Of a stretch of DNA of 64,000 bases, positions 23,553 through 35,729 are shown in pieces (position 1 is the stretch's first letter; each line of letters starts with the position of its first letter). The notes under the pieces were generated by a model. It was not told where the DNA came from, did no database searches, and saw only the letters and a list, made by a program, of their open reading frames with translations. The position numbers were made by a program, and so were the translations under genes. The stretch lies in assembly GCA_015680685.1 (NCBI GenBank), contig MNCI01006555.1:653478-717477 (forward strand), given 5' to 3'. Origin of the DNA: Gnetum montanum (Eukaryota > Streptophyta > Gnetopsida > Gnetales > Gnetaceae).

Positions 23553-25300
23553 TCTGCAATCCTACCAAAAATCCTACAAAACAACCAAAAAGTTGTCAAG
23601 TAGCACTTGCCTTAACAAAGCAAAATGCATAAAATAAGGAAGACAATGTTATGAAAATTTGCCTAATTTTGCAATATGCAAAGTAATTTTGGGGTCTCAA
23701 TTGGCCATAAAATTGCTAGTTTAAGGTCGTAGTGGACCATAGTTTATGCAAGAGACATGGGTTTAAGCAAGGCTTGGAAGGTTTTAAATGTGGGACTAAG
23801 CTGGATGTTTATTGGACAATCAGAAAAAATGTAAAAAAATTTCTAAATATAGGGATGCTATAAAAGTTGGAAAAAATTTTCTAACTCTAAGTGCTATGCT
23901 CATCTCGTGTTATGCATGGGCCACAGGATAGGCCTTGGGAGGGTGACATGTCACTCAATCCAAAAGGGTATACATAGGGGTTTTACCATGGTAAAGCTAT
24001 CATTTTCAAAGTTAAAGCAAATAGTCACTGAGCATAGCACGGATAAGGAGAAGGGAGATAGAGCGTAGTGATGACAGAGGAGAAGCTAGAGCATAACAGA
24101 GAGGAAAGAAGAATGTAAGAGTGTAACAATCAACCATGATGCACCATAGCGAATGCCAACACCTCAGCCTCACCAATGTAGATGAAGGATAGTGCACACT
24201 AAGTCACCTTCCTAGGATGTGCGTAGAGGACTATAAGGACATGCTATTGGCCAAGTAAGGCACTATGCTCTCCCTTTGTGATTTCTATTTTTCTTCTTGT
24301 TTCTTGTCTTATTTGGGGTTTTGGAGCTTTAAGGGTGGCCTACCTTGGGTAGGGACTGCCATCGCCATCATGGCTTTCATGAGTCATTCTCAGAGGAGGG
24401 AGTGCATGTGGTACAGTTTTTTATTTGGCCTTTTGAGTTTTTGTTACGAGGGTTTGGTGTCCCATGCATGGCACGAAATAGGGGTTTTCTTGATGTCCCG
24501 CATGTGTCATGGAACAAGCATTCCTTGGCATCTTGTACATAGTGTGGGGTATGGGTTTTCCATGGCATCCCTTAGGTGATGCAAGACATGATTTTTTCTA
24601 GCATCCTATGCATGACATAAGATATGATTTTTTTGATTTCCCACACATGACATAGGATAGGGCCTTTTTAGTGTCTTGCACATGATGTGGGACAAGGCTC
24701 AACCAAGGTGGCTTGAAGGTGGAAATAGAGCATGATAGCCTAGGCGGGGTGACTATGAGGATCATAGCTATTATGCTAGGGTACATTCCTAAGAGTGTAA
24801 TAAGAAGTTAGAGAAATTTTTTCTTTTTAGCATCACACTCTATAGACAATGTAGGTGACAAAAATCTTTGTGGTCGTTACACTCAGCAGGGAGAGTAACC
24901 AACACTTGGAAAAAAAAAAATTTCAATTGTTATGATCTATGGGGACTGTAACCAACACTTAGAAAAAATTTTGTAATTGTTACACTCTATAGAGAGCGTA
25001 ACCAGCACTTCAAAAAAATTTTGTAGTTTTGAAAGTTACACTCTATTGGGAATGTAACCAATAGCTAGTGAACTTTTTTTCTTAATACAACCTAGATGTT
25101 AGTGTTGTATCCTATTGGAAACTAGGCATGTCAGATGGGTATGCCAACATCCCTTTCCAATGGGGCTTTGTGAGGAAGTTAAGATTTTTTTTCTTAAAAT
25201 TCTAAGTCTAATTTATATGCATGTTTTCATTTTTGTATCTAATGCTAACATTCTCCTTTTGTCATTACTATGGTCATTGGGTATTGCTAAAGCCCATCCT
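23553..25300. other. Spacer between pol start and antisense ORF (element B1)
   Basis: No protein is readable with confidence. Contents: one TAGTTTAAGGTCGTAG boundary unit near 23718, a purine-rich part (24030-24110), a set of 40-50 bp repeats with TGTCCCACACATGACATAGG-like units (24455-24710), and four units of about 65 bp containing GTTACACTCTATAGRGAGYG TAACCAACACTT-type sequence (24860-25070). An open frame at 24265-24579 overlaps the repeats and has no recognisable match. By comparison with B2 this interval is the upstream region of the antisense ORF. Confidence 0.5.
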
Positions 25301-26078
25301 TGTCATAGTTGAGTTGGTGAATATCTTGTGCTACATGAGCGAGCCTATGCTGAATGTGCCTACACTCGACACATGTGTGGGCCATTAGGAAATATGGTTT
25401 AGCTTGAGTACGCAAGAATTCCTAAAATTTTTTCTTCACCACTTTAGTGTGATGATATAGCCACACTTGGTGACAAAAGTAGTGGACGTCATAATGGAAA
25501 CATTATTGCCCAAGGTGAACTGAGGCATTCTAAGATTCATCTTTGATGATTCTGTTGATGATGAAAGAGTAGGGATCTTAGGCAGAGGCTGTAAGGGCCT
25601 TAAGATTTTTTCTAGGATCTAGGAAATGCCCATATTTTAGTGCTACAACAAGAAAAACACTATGTTTCTTTGCTCAATGGCTACACACTCTTTTCCAAAA
25701 TCCACCTGGGATGGTGTATTGCAGTGGAGGGCAAGTCACCTTTCAATTTCTTGCACTGCTTATTAGATTATGACTTAAGATGCTAACTACTCAGGTCTAT
25801 TGCCAAGTTTTCCATTGATGCAGATGGCCTCCATGATGAAGAGGGGGCATTGAACTTGACTCAAACTACCCTACAAGAATTTTCATCTTGTAAGAATGCT
25901 CATGTCACAATGATTGGGTAGATTGGGGCAGACTTAGCAAAACTCCTTGATAGATATTCTAAGTCTTACAAGAGGTGTTAGGCTCTCAGCTGGTTAGACA
26001 CTGAGTGGGCAACTAGCATGCTAAGCATGGAGGAAGTTGCAATCCCACTACTACCATCCCACACACCATTTGTGCCAT

Positions 26079-26164
26079 GTGAGTCATGTGTCACTTATTT
26101 TTATGCACTTTTAGCTTTATTTTTCTCATGTTGCTAATTTTACCTTTTCTTATTGCAACTGCAG
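26079..26164 (+). other. Putative intron of the antisense ORF
   Basis: This T-rich 86 bp stretch starts GTGAGTCATG and ends TTGCAACTGCAG, a near-ideal plant intron. The B2 copy has GTAAGCATAG at the matching place (about 63598), with a T-rich stretch after it, which supports an ancestral intron on the plus strand. Confidence 0.55.
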
Positions 26165-27520
26165 CTAAGTTAAGAGAAGTTACAGTGGTTACTACAAGTC
26201 ACACTAAGGCCACTCTCATCTTTAAATATGGTGAGGTTGAGAGTTTACAACACTAGTTGTGCTACGAGGCCCCAATGAAGAATGTAAGGAATCTTTAATA
26301 GGCTAGACTCATGGACTGTTTCTTGGCTATCAGCCTAAGCATCCTAGTGGTTGAAATGATTACACTAATTGACTCCTTTACTAAGAGCACTAATCAATTA
26401 ATCACATGGGTTTGTAATGCATGGGTGACCATTGAAATTATAGATGAATTCTTTGCAAACCTCTTTAGCATCCCCTCTGATGGTCTACCAGTTACAGAAA
26501 AGACCGACAAAGACCTTGACCATAGAGGGGACATTAAGGAGTGCTTTGGCACTTCCAAGGCCCATAAAGGAATATCAATGAAGGAGGTGAAAGTACCTAT
26601 GATCCACCACCTCTACCCAGTCTTCCAAGCTCATGCGTTTCCAAAGCTACTTTTCCAAGGAAAGATTCTCAGGGTTGAGCAAGATTGGATGATGAGAGAT
26701 GTGATAGATGAGGGAACATGGTACAACTAGGCTAATTACCTTGTTAGCAGCCTGCATGCTAAAATCATTAGGCTGCGCCACAACCTCTAAGCATGATTGC
26801 ATGTGCACTTTGCTTTTTTCATAGCATGCCTACAAAGATTTGCAGAGTTTTTGGTGGTTCATGAGAATGAGTGGAGGATGGTACAAGATCACCATCAAAT
26901 CTCCAAGCCATAGATTCACCACCTATTTAACACCACATGGTCACAAGACCCTCTAAAGGTGATTGGCAAGTCATTTTCGGTAACAACCAAAGGTGATGTG
27001 GATGATCCTATCACACACGTGATAGTGCTAGGGAGGCCTCACCAACCAACACTTGAAATGTAGCTAGAGTGTCATGACTCATTTCCGAGATTATGAGATT
27101 GCCAAAAATAAGGATTAAGAAGCCATGCCTTGTGAAGGAGCCCATGTGGGAAACGTAGGAGGATGGCAAAAAGCTATGATTTAAGCTCCGTGATGTGCAC
27201 TCAAAAATTGCAAGCAAGTATGCATTATTTGATACTACTATAATATGTCATGCTATCTTATACTCATTATTGGCCACTCTAAATCTAACTTGTGTAACAC
27301 AGGCAAGAGATCCCCTACAACGGTAACAAAGCTTGTGGAGGATGATGTCCCTCAACCTGAGGGACAAATGGAAAATGAAGAGGAGCATGAAGTTACTAAA
27401 GTGTTAAGCCAACTCAAGGAAGAAGGGTTGTAGTTTGAATGGGGTGAGTTTGAGAATTTCTTTGCTGGTGTACAGATGGACGATCCCTCCCACACCACAC
27501 ACACACACCCCCGCCCCCCG

Positions 27521-27684
27521 NNNNNNNNNNNNNNNNNNNNNNNNNNNNNNNNNNNNNNNNNNNNNNNNNNNNNNNNNNNNNNNNNNNNNNNNNNNNNNNN
27601 NNNNNNNNNNNNNNNNNNNNNNNNNNNNNNNNNNNNNNNNNNNNNNNNNNNNNNNNNNNNNNNNNNNNNNNNNNNNNNNNNNNN
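27521..27684. other. Assembly gap (164 N)
   Basis: Unknown bases follow a CA/C-rich run and precede a T-rich run. Open frames that appear to cross it are artefacts of unspecified bases. Confidence 0.99.
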
Positions 27685-29189
27685 CATCATCTTTTTTTTT
27701 TATTTTGTCATTTTTTTCTCTCCTTGGCCTTTGGCTGCCTAATAATCGCAAAGTATGTTATGTTGCAGCAATTGATGTTTTTGTTGAATGTCTAACATTC
27801 ACATCCACCTTCCGTATACAACTATGGATGGAGACTTTGGATAAGTTTACCTTCATGCAAGGCATGGTGGATGATATGATAGATCATATAAAACAAATAG
27901 ACCTTGAGATTGGTATGCCTATTTTATTATATATTTTCTTATTGGATTTGTGGCTAATGTTATTTTGTCTATTATGTAATGATAGGTTCACAGCTTAAGT
28001 GGGACTTGAACAGGGTGGTCCAAGTTGATGTTGTGTTTGAGTTTCCCCTTAAGGTAGAGCAAGTGCCTCATCACATATATGACAAGGCAAGCAAATGCAC
28101 ATTGTACTCCACGAGAGCATTATGGAAGTGTAGACATGTTAATGAGCACCTATGGAAACATGTGCAAGAGTTTTAAGAAAAGGGGGCAAGCCAGGAGGCA
28201 AAAATGGAAGACTTGTAATCCCACTATGACCTCTTGGTGACACGTGATAAACTAGACAGCAGTTGGTGCATGGCCAAAATTAATTACACCAGGTATTGGT
28301 TAGTTGTTCAGGGCAAGAACAAGGCCACCCATGAGGTGATTGAGCAACAACTGCAGATGGACCTCTTAGCAAGGAAAAATCAAGACTAGAAGGATTATAG
28401 CACGAAATTGTACTAGTGGGGCTAGACTCAAAAGAATCATAAACACACTACAAGAAAGAACATGAAGTGTACTATAAAAAGTATAGAGATAAGTATGTGG
28501 AGCGCCGATGTTAAGAGATATTTCTTGATGCATTCGGCACAACACAAACTTACAAACTATTCGCAAGCAACATAGTGATCAATGAAACCCTGGAGAGACA
28601 AATCATGTTACCTTCTAGAGAGGTCACCTCTACAAATTTTTTGCCAAGGCCACCTTCATGGATGACCATAGAAAAAAGAAAAACCCTTGCAAGCATTGAT
28701 CTTGGTGAGGAGGACTAGACACAGTTGTCCAAGGACAAAATCCTCCGATGCCTAGAGTCTAGCCTTGATAGGATGCCCCCATACATGGATGCAGATCCTT
28801 CTTAGGTTGGTTTAGTTTACCTTATTTTTATCTACTTTATTATAATGTTTTGTGTCACCTCATGTTTTGGCTAATTTATTATTTTATTTTTATTTAATGT
28901 AGGTTCTGGGTAATGGCGTAGGACCCAGCAAAGAAATAGACAAAGAGGAAGAGGAAGAACCTTAGCCCCCACCACTACATACTACAAGATGAACTACACA
29001 AAATGTAGCCCTATTATAGGGAAATTTTCCATTTTTGGAGATTTTATGTTTTAGATGTAAACTTGAACTTTATATATTATTGATAATTCAATGGAAATGT
29101 GACAATTATTTGCTTCTCATTTTGTTGTATTTCATGTAATGTTATTGTAATTTTAACTTATAATTTGACTGATGTAATTAGGCCCCTTG

Positions 29190-29465
29190 TGAGCCCCATG
29201 CTAGTTTAAGGCCATGGTAGAAGGGCCATCACTAGTTTAAGGCTATTTCTGGCTATCGTTAGTTTAAGGCCATTATAGGCCATCATTAGTTTAAGGCCAT
29301 TTCTGGCTATCGTTAGTTTAAGGCCATTTCTAGCTATTGCTATTTTAAGGCCATTTCAGGCCATTGCTAGTTTAAGGCCATTTTGAGCCATCATGTAAAA
29401 GGAATTTGGTTGCTAGTTTTAGGCCTTAGCAAGCTATGCGATAGTTTAAGGCCTTTTATAGCTAC
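29190..29465 (-). repeat. Boundary repeat block after protease (element B1)
   Basis: About ten units of about 27 bp read TAGTTTAAGGCCATTTCTGG with small changes. Between this block and the antisense ORF stop (28965) lies about 220 bp of AT-rich DNA. It is the counterpart of the blocks in B3 (42780-42862) and C (13830-13970), which in those elements also follow the protease. Confidence 0.8.
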
Positions 29466-29639
29466 AATTTTTTTCTTTTTTCTTTTTTCTTTTTTTCTTT
29501 TTGTAAAAGCCTAAAAAACCACATGAACTAAAGAAATGACATAACTAATGTAGGATGTAAACAATAATGCAATCATAACTATACAAGCAAATGACAAAGG
29601 GCAAGTAAAACATGCAAGCAAACTAAGGGAATGCCTCAA

Positions 29640-31000
29640 TTGCATAGGTGCTTTCTAACCCGATGTGGGTTAGGTGGCATGTAAGGCCTAGGAGGCACAA
29701 GAAAATATTCTTCTAGACCTTCATCTATTATAGATAAGGGAAATTCTACCTAGAGAGCTCCCTCAGGAAGGTTTCCTACCTCACTTGGTTGTTTAAAATC
29801 AACCAAACAACATTGACTTTCATTACAAATAGGTAGTGCATCCTTAGAGAACTATACCTTTGACCCTTGTTCTATATCTATGTTATTGATGGTCAGAGGG
29901 GCTACATTGTCACCAAAGATCACCACCTCTCCACCCTCATAGGGTAAGTGGATCTCTTGGTGAATGGGTGAAGAAACGACCCATAGTTGGGCTAGCCAAG
30001 GCCTCCCTAGAATTAGGTTGAATTCAAGCATTTCTTCAACTACAATAAATTTAGTATTAGTGGTGAATTGCTCCCCTACCACAAAATCTATTGTGACTAT
30101 CCCTTTTACAAGCATGTTTGCTCCATTGAAGGATTTCAAGCATGTTGATGTTGTTGGCCTAAACTGATAAACCAAGCCAAGCTTATCAATGACAGGGAAT
30201 GGGATGACATTGGTTACCGCCCCATCATTGACATGCATCTTGCAAATTTTACATTGGCCTACATTAATCATTATAAACATGGGTGCACTGGTCACTTGAT
30301 CCTTTTCAAGATCAACCTTGACTACCTCATCATGAAATGTCAAGGGTGTTGACCCTAACCCTTGGGTTATGGGTGGAAACATTATATCATGAATGGCCTT
30401 TTCATCTACTAGAACATCTTTCTTAACTAGAATAGATGTTAGCATGTAAACCAAAGCCTCATGATGAGCAGAAGAGGTCATAATCAAGTCATATAGGCTT
30501 AAAGTTGTGTTTTTTAATTTTAGAGCATGTTTAACTTGCATTAGTGTGTCCACGAAATTCTTTCCACCATTTGCTATTTTGGTGGCCTTTACCTCCTCCA
30601 TGCATCTTAAGAGATGAATCTCCAAGGAATGAGAGTTGAATTTTACTTTCATGGCGGGCCTTCGAGCCTCAAAACTTGTCTGTCGACTGTTTGTGTTTAT
30701 GTTTGTGGTCTAAGACAATGAGGCCATGGGGACAACTAACATGGGGATGGGCTTAGGAGGACCTAGCTCCATGCATTCCCTAATAATTTTTTTAGAAAGA
30801 TGCTCATCATGTCTCTTAGGGTATGATTTTGGATGGGTAGGTTGTAATGTAGTTCCCACCACTAGACCCCAAGAAGGTGGGGGGTCCACATGTCTTGACA
30901 TCCTAATGACAACAGTGTTTGGGTTATCATTTCTATAATTTGTTGCAGGGCATGTCTTGCCATCCTAATGACAACAGTGTCATGGGCACCTGAGGTGGTT
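29640..31000 (-). pseudogene. Protease region of element B1
   Basis: The longest intact reading piece in the window (29852-30652, 266 codons, minus strand) covers LYDLIMTSSAHHEALVYML, the active-site segment VNDGAVTNVIPFPVIDKLG (about 30190-30235), SFNGANMLVKG, FTTNTKFIVVEEM and NLILGRPWLAQL, the standard retropepsin-like layout of gypsy elements. The active-site Asp is present (NDGA). Beyond the stop at 29852 a C-terminal extension (CCLVDFKQPSEVGNLPEG) can be read down to about 29640. It is contiguous with Gag and would have formed a Gag-Pro polyprotein. Confidence 0.85.
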
Positions 31001-33333
31001 CTTTGATGATGAAAGGGGACTAAAGTCTAGTCGATGTTGAGGTCCCAACGTTACTAAAGGACACATGAACCACAAATGATTCATGTGCTAGTTCTATGTT
31101 ATCATCAACACTAATAGCATTGATAATGTAACCTGCATCGTTAGCATTGAGGGGATCCTTGTAGACCTTCATGGATTGGTTTTTTGGTCGTACAAAACTA
31201 CTTTCATCAAGGACTAGTTTACCTTGATCAATCATGCGTTGAATGTTGTCTTTCAACACCAAGTACTAGTCTATGTTATGGTCATGTAATTGGTGATAGT
31301 TGTAGTACTAGTCCAATTTAAAGTTTTTAGGGACCAAGGGCTCATTTGGCATAGCTGTAGAAGGGTTTCTAAGGATCTCATAGTACCTCTCATGGCATTT
31401 TCATGCATCTTCAGACATTTGTTTATGCTGAATGTGCCCAACACTAAGCAATTGATCTAAGAGCTTAGATAGCTTAATGGGCAAGCCTGTGTACTTTGAG
31501 CAATCATTACACTCCAATTTTAGCCTTTTGGGAGCTTGCCCCATAGTCACCAATGGTGTGGGCTTGTTGGTTCCCATGGTGCCAAAACCAGATGCCTTGT
31601 TCTTGTTGGTCGGGGCTTTAGGCGCCTTGGCCATTAGCTTAGTGTTGTTGGGTTTGGCTTCATCGATCATAGCTGCAACTGTTGTTGTTACCTTTCCTTT
31701 TTCTTTGTTCTTTTTCATGTGTGTTTTTATAGGCTACATAGGCCAGGTCCTTATTGGCTTCTACCACATCTTGTATGCTCTTCATTTGAGCAAAAGCTTG
31801 GCTGAGAGAACATGAGACTAAGTAGTATAGCTTTGACTTGATAAAGTCATTTATTGCATTCTTAAAGATAATTAGAAGATGAGTCTCCACTATTGGTTCA
31901 TGAATTTCATTAAGGAAAGCACTCCAACATTGTATAAATTTTTGCACTAGCTCTAACACCCTTTTCTTGATATTTATTAGTTGGTCTAAGGTGGCCTTAG
32001 GCTTCAAGTTATACTTGAAGAAAGTTACAAATTGGTTTAGTAGCTCCTCTAAAGTTGATATGGAGGCTCTAGGGAGTGCATAGTACCAATCGAGAACTTT
32101 TTTAGTTAGGGACATGGAAAAGACATGGATGATTGCATGTGGCCAAGCTTGCAAAAGTAGGCATTCAAAACAAAAAGTTACTAGGTGGTTGTTAGGGTTC
32201 CCCTTGCCATTGTATTTAATGAACTAAGGAAGTTGGACCCTAGGACGTAAAGTTAGAAGCAAGACTACAAAACTGATGGGGTGATCTTGATAGAAGTCCA
32301 TCACATGGACCATTTTTGAGCTTGCCACTTTAGGCCACCTAACCTTCTCCGTGAGAGTTTGGATGAGTTGGAATGCTTGGTCCAAACTCGGGGATGTCGT
32401 AGTGGGTTGCACTATCTATGCTGCTAGTGGTGCCATCGAAGTGGTCCACAACCCTATTGTGGGCTATGCCATCACATGTTATGCTTGTTGAGTTTGCTAT
32501 TGCATGTATTGTGGCATGTGTGATGACTATGACATAGGCACAGAGGTCATGGTCCACCATGTGGTTGAGGCTTGGGTTGTTGTTGGTGGTGCTACTAAGA
32601 TGGCTAGGATGAAGGGCACGTAACCTATCGATAGCTGTGATATGGGCATCATGTGCACATATGGCAGTGTTAGCATCACGAATACTAGTAGGGAAGGCTA
32701 CACAAACTATGAGAAGATGACAAAGGGGAAAGTGGTAGAAGGTCTTGCACTTTCTTATGCATACAAGACTTGGTGGCTAGCTATCATAGGTGTGGACTTA
32801 GGTTGCAGATGTGTTACAACTACCTCAAAGAAGGCAAATCACTATGACTGGTTCAACACAAAAGTGAAGGTAAGATATTAGATAGAGGTATAAAATGGGA
32901 CACCACTATCTGAACAGGACTCAAGGTTCTCCTATCCATCCTACAAGGGCTCATCATAGTTTGATACTAAATCTTGTTCTTTTGACCCAATTACCCTAAT
33001 AAATGTATGTAGGAGTCACCTAAAGGTGTTGGTAAGTCGAATGAATGCATCAGGGGTGGAAAGAAACTCATTCCCATCTTAATGAATTATTTCAAAATTG
33101 TGCTTTGCTTCTATTTCTTGGCGGTCTAAGGATAGGCCCACCTGAAGCTTCATACAAAGGAAATTGTATCATTTGTCATCAAACGCCCTATGTTCAAGCA
33201 ATTGGTTATGCAGTCTGAGTGACTGCCATTGTGGTCATATAGGGCTAAGCGGTTGCTCAATGTCTCCCACTTGTTGAATGGGATGAGTCACCTCCTTGCT
33301 CAAGGTAGAGGTTGAAGTGTTGACAAGATTCAT
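31001..33333 (-). pseudogene. Gag of element B1
   Basis: Gag is read on the minus strand from an ATG at 33333 (MNLVNTSTSTLSKEVTHP). The order is: an N-terminal module with QVGLSLDRQEIEAKHNF (about 33060-33140) that is shared with B3, a Pro/Thr/Ser-rich linker (32400-32600), the capsid domain in the open piece 31660-32154 (LTKKVLDWYYALPRAS, FFKYNLKPKATLDQL, FKNAINDFIKSKLYYL), a Lys-rich linker KEQRKRKGNNN, and a C-terminal segment (YHQLHDHNID, LVLKDNIQRMIDQGKLVLD) of the kind that in Tat elements carries a modified knuckle. There are only a few stops. Confidence 0.85.
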
Positions 33334-33781
33334 GTTTCTTTGTAGAAAAATGTAAGAAAAGGAGGTGCTGATGAAAATGTCCAAGTGCAAAAAATATTTA
33401 AAAAATGGCTAAGTATGCAAACTATGAAAATAGGCCAAAAAATGACTAAATCTGAAAATATTGTAAAAAAGTGACTAACTCTGGCATTACGCTTGTTATG
33501 CTCCAAGGGAATGTTACACTCTGAAAGGTTGTTTCACTCTCCAGAGCACTTAGAGCTTAAAACAATGGACATAGTTGAGCTTTTTATCCTATGGGATTCC
33601 AGAGGAACCAATAACTAGGACCAATCTACACCAACCAAAACGTAGATAACTCCTACATTGGCCTATGATCTAGCTACTACTGTGGTAGGTCCATAGGGGT
33701 GTTATGTCTACACTAGCTTATTGCCAATGACAAAGCTACAAAAAGCATGTGGGACTATCCTTGAACACAGATGGAATGGGA
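33334..33781 (-). other. 5' leader of element B1
   Basis: Untranslated leader between primer site and the Gag ATG. No further ORF or structure stands out apart from a TACACTCT...AGCACTTAG stretch (about 33525-33550) related to the LTR units. Confidence 0.5.
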
Positions 33782-33800
33782 GGCCCTCCTTCTAGTGCCA
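33782..33800 (-). promoter_or_regulatory. Primer binding site of element B1
   Basis: On the minus strand TGGCACTAGAAGGAGGGCC lies five bases from the LTR. The site of B3 (47198-47216) reads TAATGTTAGAAGAAGGACC; the two imply an ancestor near TGGCGCTAGAAGGAGGGCC. I cannot name the tRNA with certainty. Confidence 0.6.
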
Positions 33801-33805
33801 AAAAC

Positions 33806-35729
33806 TAAAACATCCAAAAATGTTAATGGCTGGAACACTAAGAGGTTAGAGGGTGTATAGCCTAACCCCAAATATGTGCAAGGGTCATGCTAGAAAATAG
33901 AAATGAGGTGCCTTGAACAATTTGGTCAATTAGATAGGGACTTATGTGGTGTTAGGATGACTATTTGTAAGAAGGATTTATACTCTGTTACATGTGGACA
34001 CTGGGACTGGCTATGCCAGAGCGTAGCAAGGTGTCCTACCCTAAAAACAATGACTTGAATGTGCAAATATGTATCAAATAGTAGAAAAATATGAGAGTTA
34101 TGCTTAATATTGAAGAAAAATGCTTGGAAAAAATGGAACAAAGCTTAAGAACAAAGAAATGCACCACCCCAAAAATGGAGAGCATAACTTTTTTCTAGAC
34201 AAGAGGTGAGAATGGTATGTAGTTTCAAGCAAGAAAAATGGTAGTGTAGCAGTGCAATCATAGTCTCTAGGATATTTAAGATGCAGAGTTAATTACTGCA
34301 AGGGAGGCTAAACCTGTTGGGTTGGCTGTTGCTACGTTTTGCAGGTGCAATGGTGGACTGTGTTCTGGGAAGCACCAAGGTGTGAAGCTCGAATGCTCAA
34401 ATGTAGGAGTGTCAGGGATGCTCAAATAGCTAAAATTCTCAATGCTCTTTTGGTTTGCCAACCCCTTGAGTGCTAGACTTCTAGGTATTTATAGGGCTAG
34501 GTTTAGCATGAAATGCAAATCGGGTGCCATGTGGCATCAGTGTAGATGAGGTTACGCTATCATTTTACACTCCCATGATAGTAGAAAAGTGTTATGCTCT
34601 AAATAATAGTAAGGGATTCCCAGAGACTGTTAAACTATGACTACACTACCTAGACTACATGTGCCAAAGTTTGAGAGACTGCAATGTATCTGCAAACAGT
34701 GTCAAAATAATGCAACTTGGAGACTATGCTCTAGGACTATGTCTTCCCATGTTTTGAGTAGGGCGAAGCATAGGGACAATTTTTGGGATTAATGGGGGGT
34801 GCAAAAGAAATGCAAACTATTGATTTTGGTTGTCGGAGACATGTTGGAGTTGAGATGAAGGCTAATGCCAAGTTCTAGAGGCTTTTGGAGGCTATCAAAG
34901 GCTTTTTCCTAGTGTCAAGCTGGCTACACTCTAGAGCATAACACAACCCTTAGTGAAAATTTGCAAAATTTTGATTTTTCACACTAGTTATGCTAGCTAT
35001 GCTGTGAAGTGTAGTATAGCATAGCTAGAACACTTAGCCAAATTTTCATGAAATCTATAGTTTTCCTTCATGGCATGCTAGCTACGCTCTAGGACATAGC
35101 AAGATAGGTAGCCTCAGAAGTTAGGAAATGTGTCAAATATGTCTTCTATGTCAAGCTAGCTTGGTAGATCCTTGTCCAACACTTAGGAAAAACTAGGCAC
35201 TAGAACCTATGTCACACTTGCTATGTTGTGGAGCATAGCAGAGCATGATAGCCCAAAAGATAGAAAATTTGCCAAACTATTTTTTTCATCTTGAGCACTT
35301 TTGACAAACTCTAGCTTGGTACTTGGGTGAGCTAGCAACTGGGACATGTGTCAAGATAGCTATGCTAGGAAGCATAGTGAGCATGACAACCGAAGAGATA
35401 GAAGATTTGCCAAACTGTTTCATCCATCCCAAGTGGCCCTTGACCACCTTTGACTTAACACTTGGGCAAATCTACCATGGAAGTGTGTGCTACGTTGGCT
35501 ACACTGGGGGAGCATAGTAGGTAGATTGAGAGTGTAGTAGGACGCTTAGAAAAATTTTCATAAGACTACTATCGACACTTAGAAAAAGTCTTGCAATACA
35601 GGGCTCAATATGTGTTATGTTGGCTACACTGTAGAGTGTAATACTAGATGTAGAAAAAAAATTTCCAAGTTTTGGTACTTAGACAAATTTTTCATTGAAC
35701 TGTCGAAGCCTAAAAATGGTGGTGTTTCA
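33806..35729 (-). repeat. 5' LTR of element B1
   Basis: This 1924 bp partner of 16280-18193 ends in TGTTTCA at 35729 and carries the same hairpin array (34920-35650). An open frame at 35323-35517 and others here are chance frames in the LTR; the LTR codes for nothing recognisable. Confidence 0.85.

Larger units (their letters stand above)
25301..28965 (+). pseudogene. Antisense intron-containing ORF inside element B1, unknown protein
   Basis: A decayed multi-exon gene lies on the strand opposite to the element. Plant-like introns can be proposed at 26079-26164 (GTGAGT...CTGCAG), 27218-27302, 27913-27985 and 28806-28912, each 73-107 bp, with GT and AG ends. Readable protein pieces are EFLKFFLHHFSVMI (25400 area), KATLIFKYGEVESLQH, the 139-codon open piece 26311-26730 with SKAHKGIS and HHLYPVF, KIRIKKPCLVKEP, KLVEDDVPQPEG, a charged helical part (YYKKYRDKYVERR), and an acidic C-terminus KEIDKEEEEEP with its stop at 28963-28965. 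A gap of 164 N lies in the third exon. A divergent homologue starts at 63171 in B2. I do not recognise the family. Stops in most exons show it is dead here. Confidence 0.55.
16280..35729 (-). mobile_element. Element B1: Tat-like Ty3/gypsy retrotransposon with both LTRs
   Basis: This element of about 19.4 kb on the minus strand is bounded by two alignable LTRs of about 1.92 kb (16280-18193 and 33806-35729). Inside, in transcript order, are the primer site (33782-33800), gag (33333 down to about 31000), protease (about 31000 to 29640), boundary repeats (29460-29190), a 5.6 kb interval carrying an antisense intron-containing ORF, pol with RT, RNase H, a second RNase H and integrase (23552 to about 20040), more boundary repeats, a 3' non-coding region and the polypurine tract (18194-18210). 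The two RNase H domains and the RT motifs point to the Tat lineage. The expected 5 bp target duplication is not evident (TGTCC against ACATA). Confidence 0.8.

Noticed and set aside
24265-24579. Plus-strand frame of 104 codons as a first exon of the antisense ORF
   Set aside because: It overlaps 40-50 bp repeats and shows no similarity to the corresponding B2 region.
27352-27998. Long open frames across 27521-27684
   Set aside because: They exist only because the gap of N has no stop codons; the real sequence there is unknown.
29190-29465. Regular short repeats that could suggest a CRISPR array
   Set aside because: Units are degenerate and tandem with no unique spacers, and they sit in a plant-type retrotransposon; the same type occurs at module borders of related elements.
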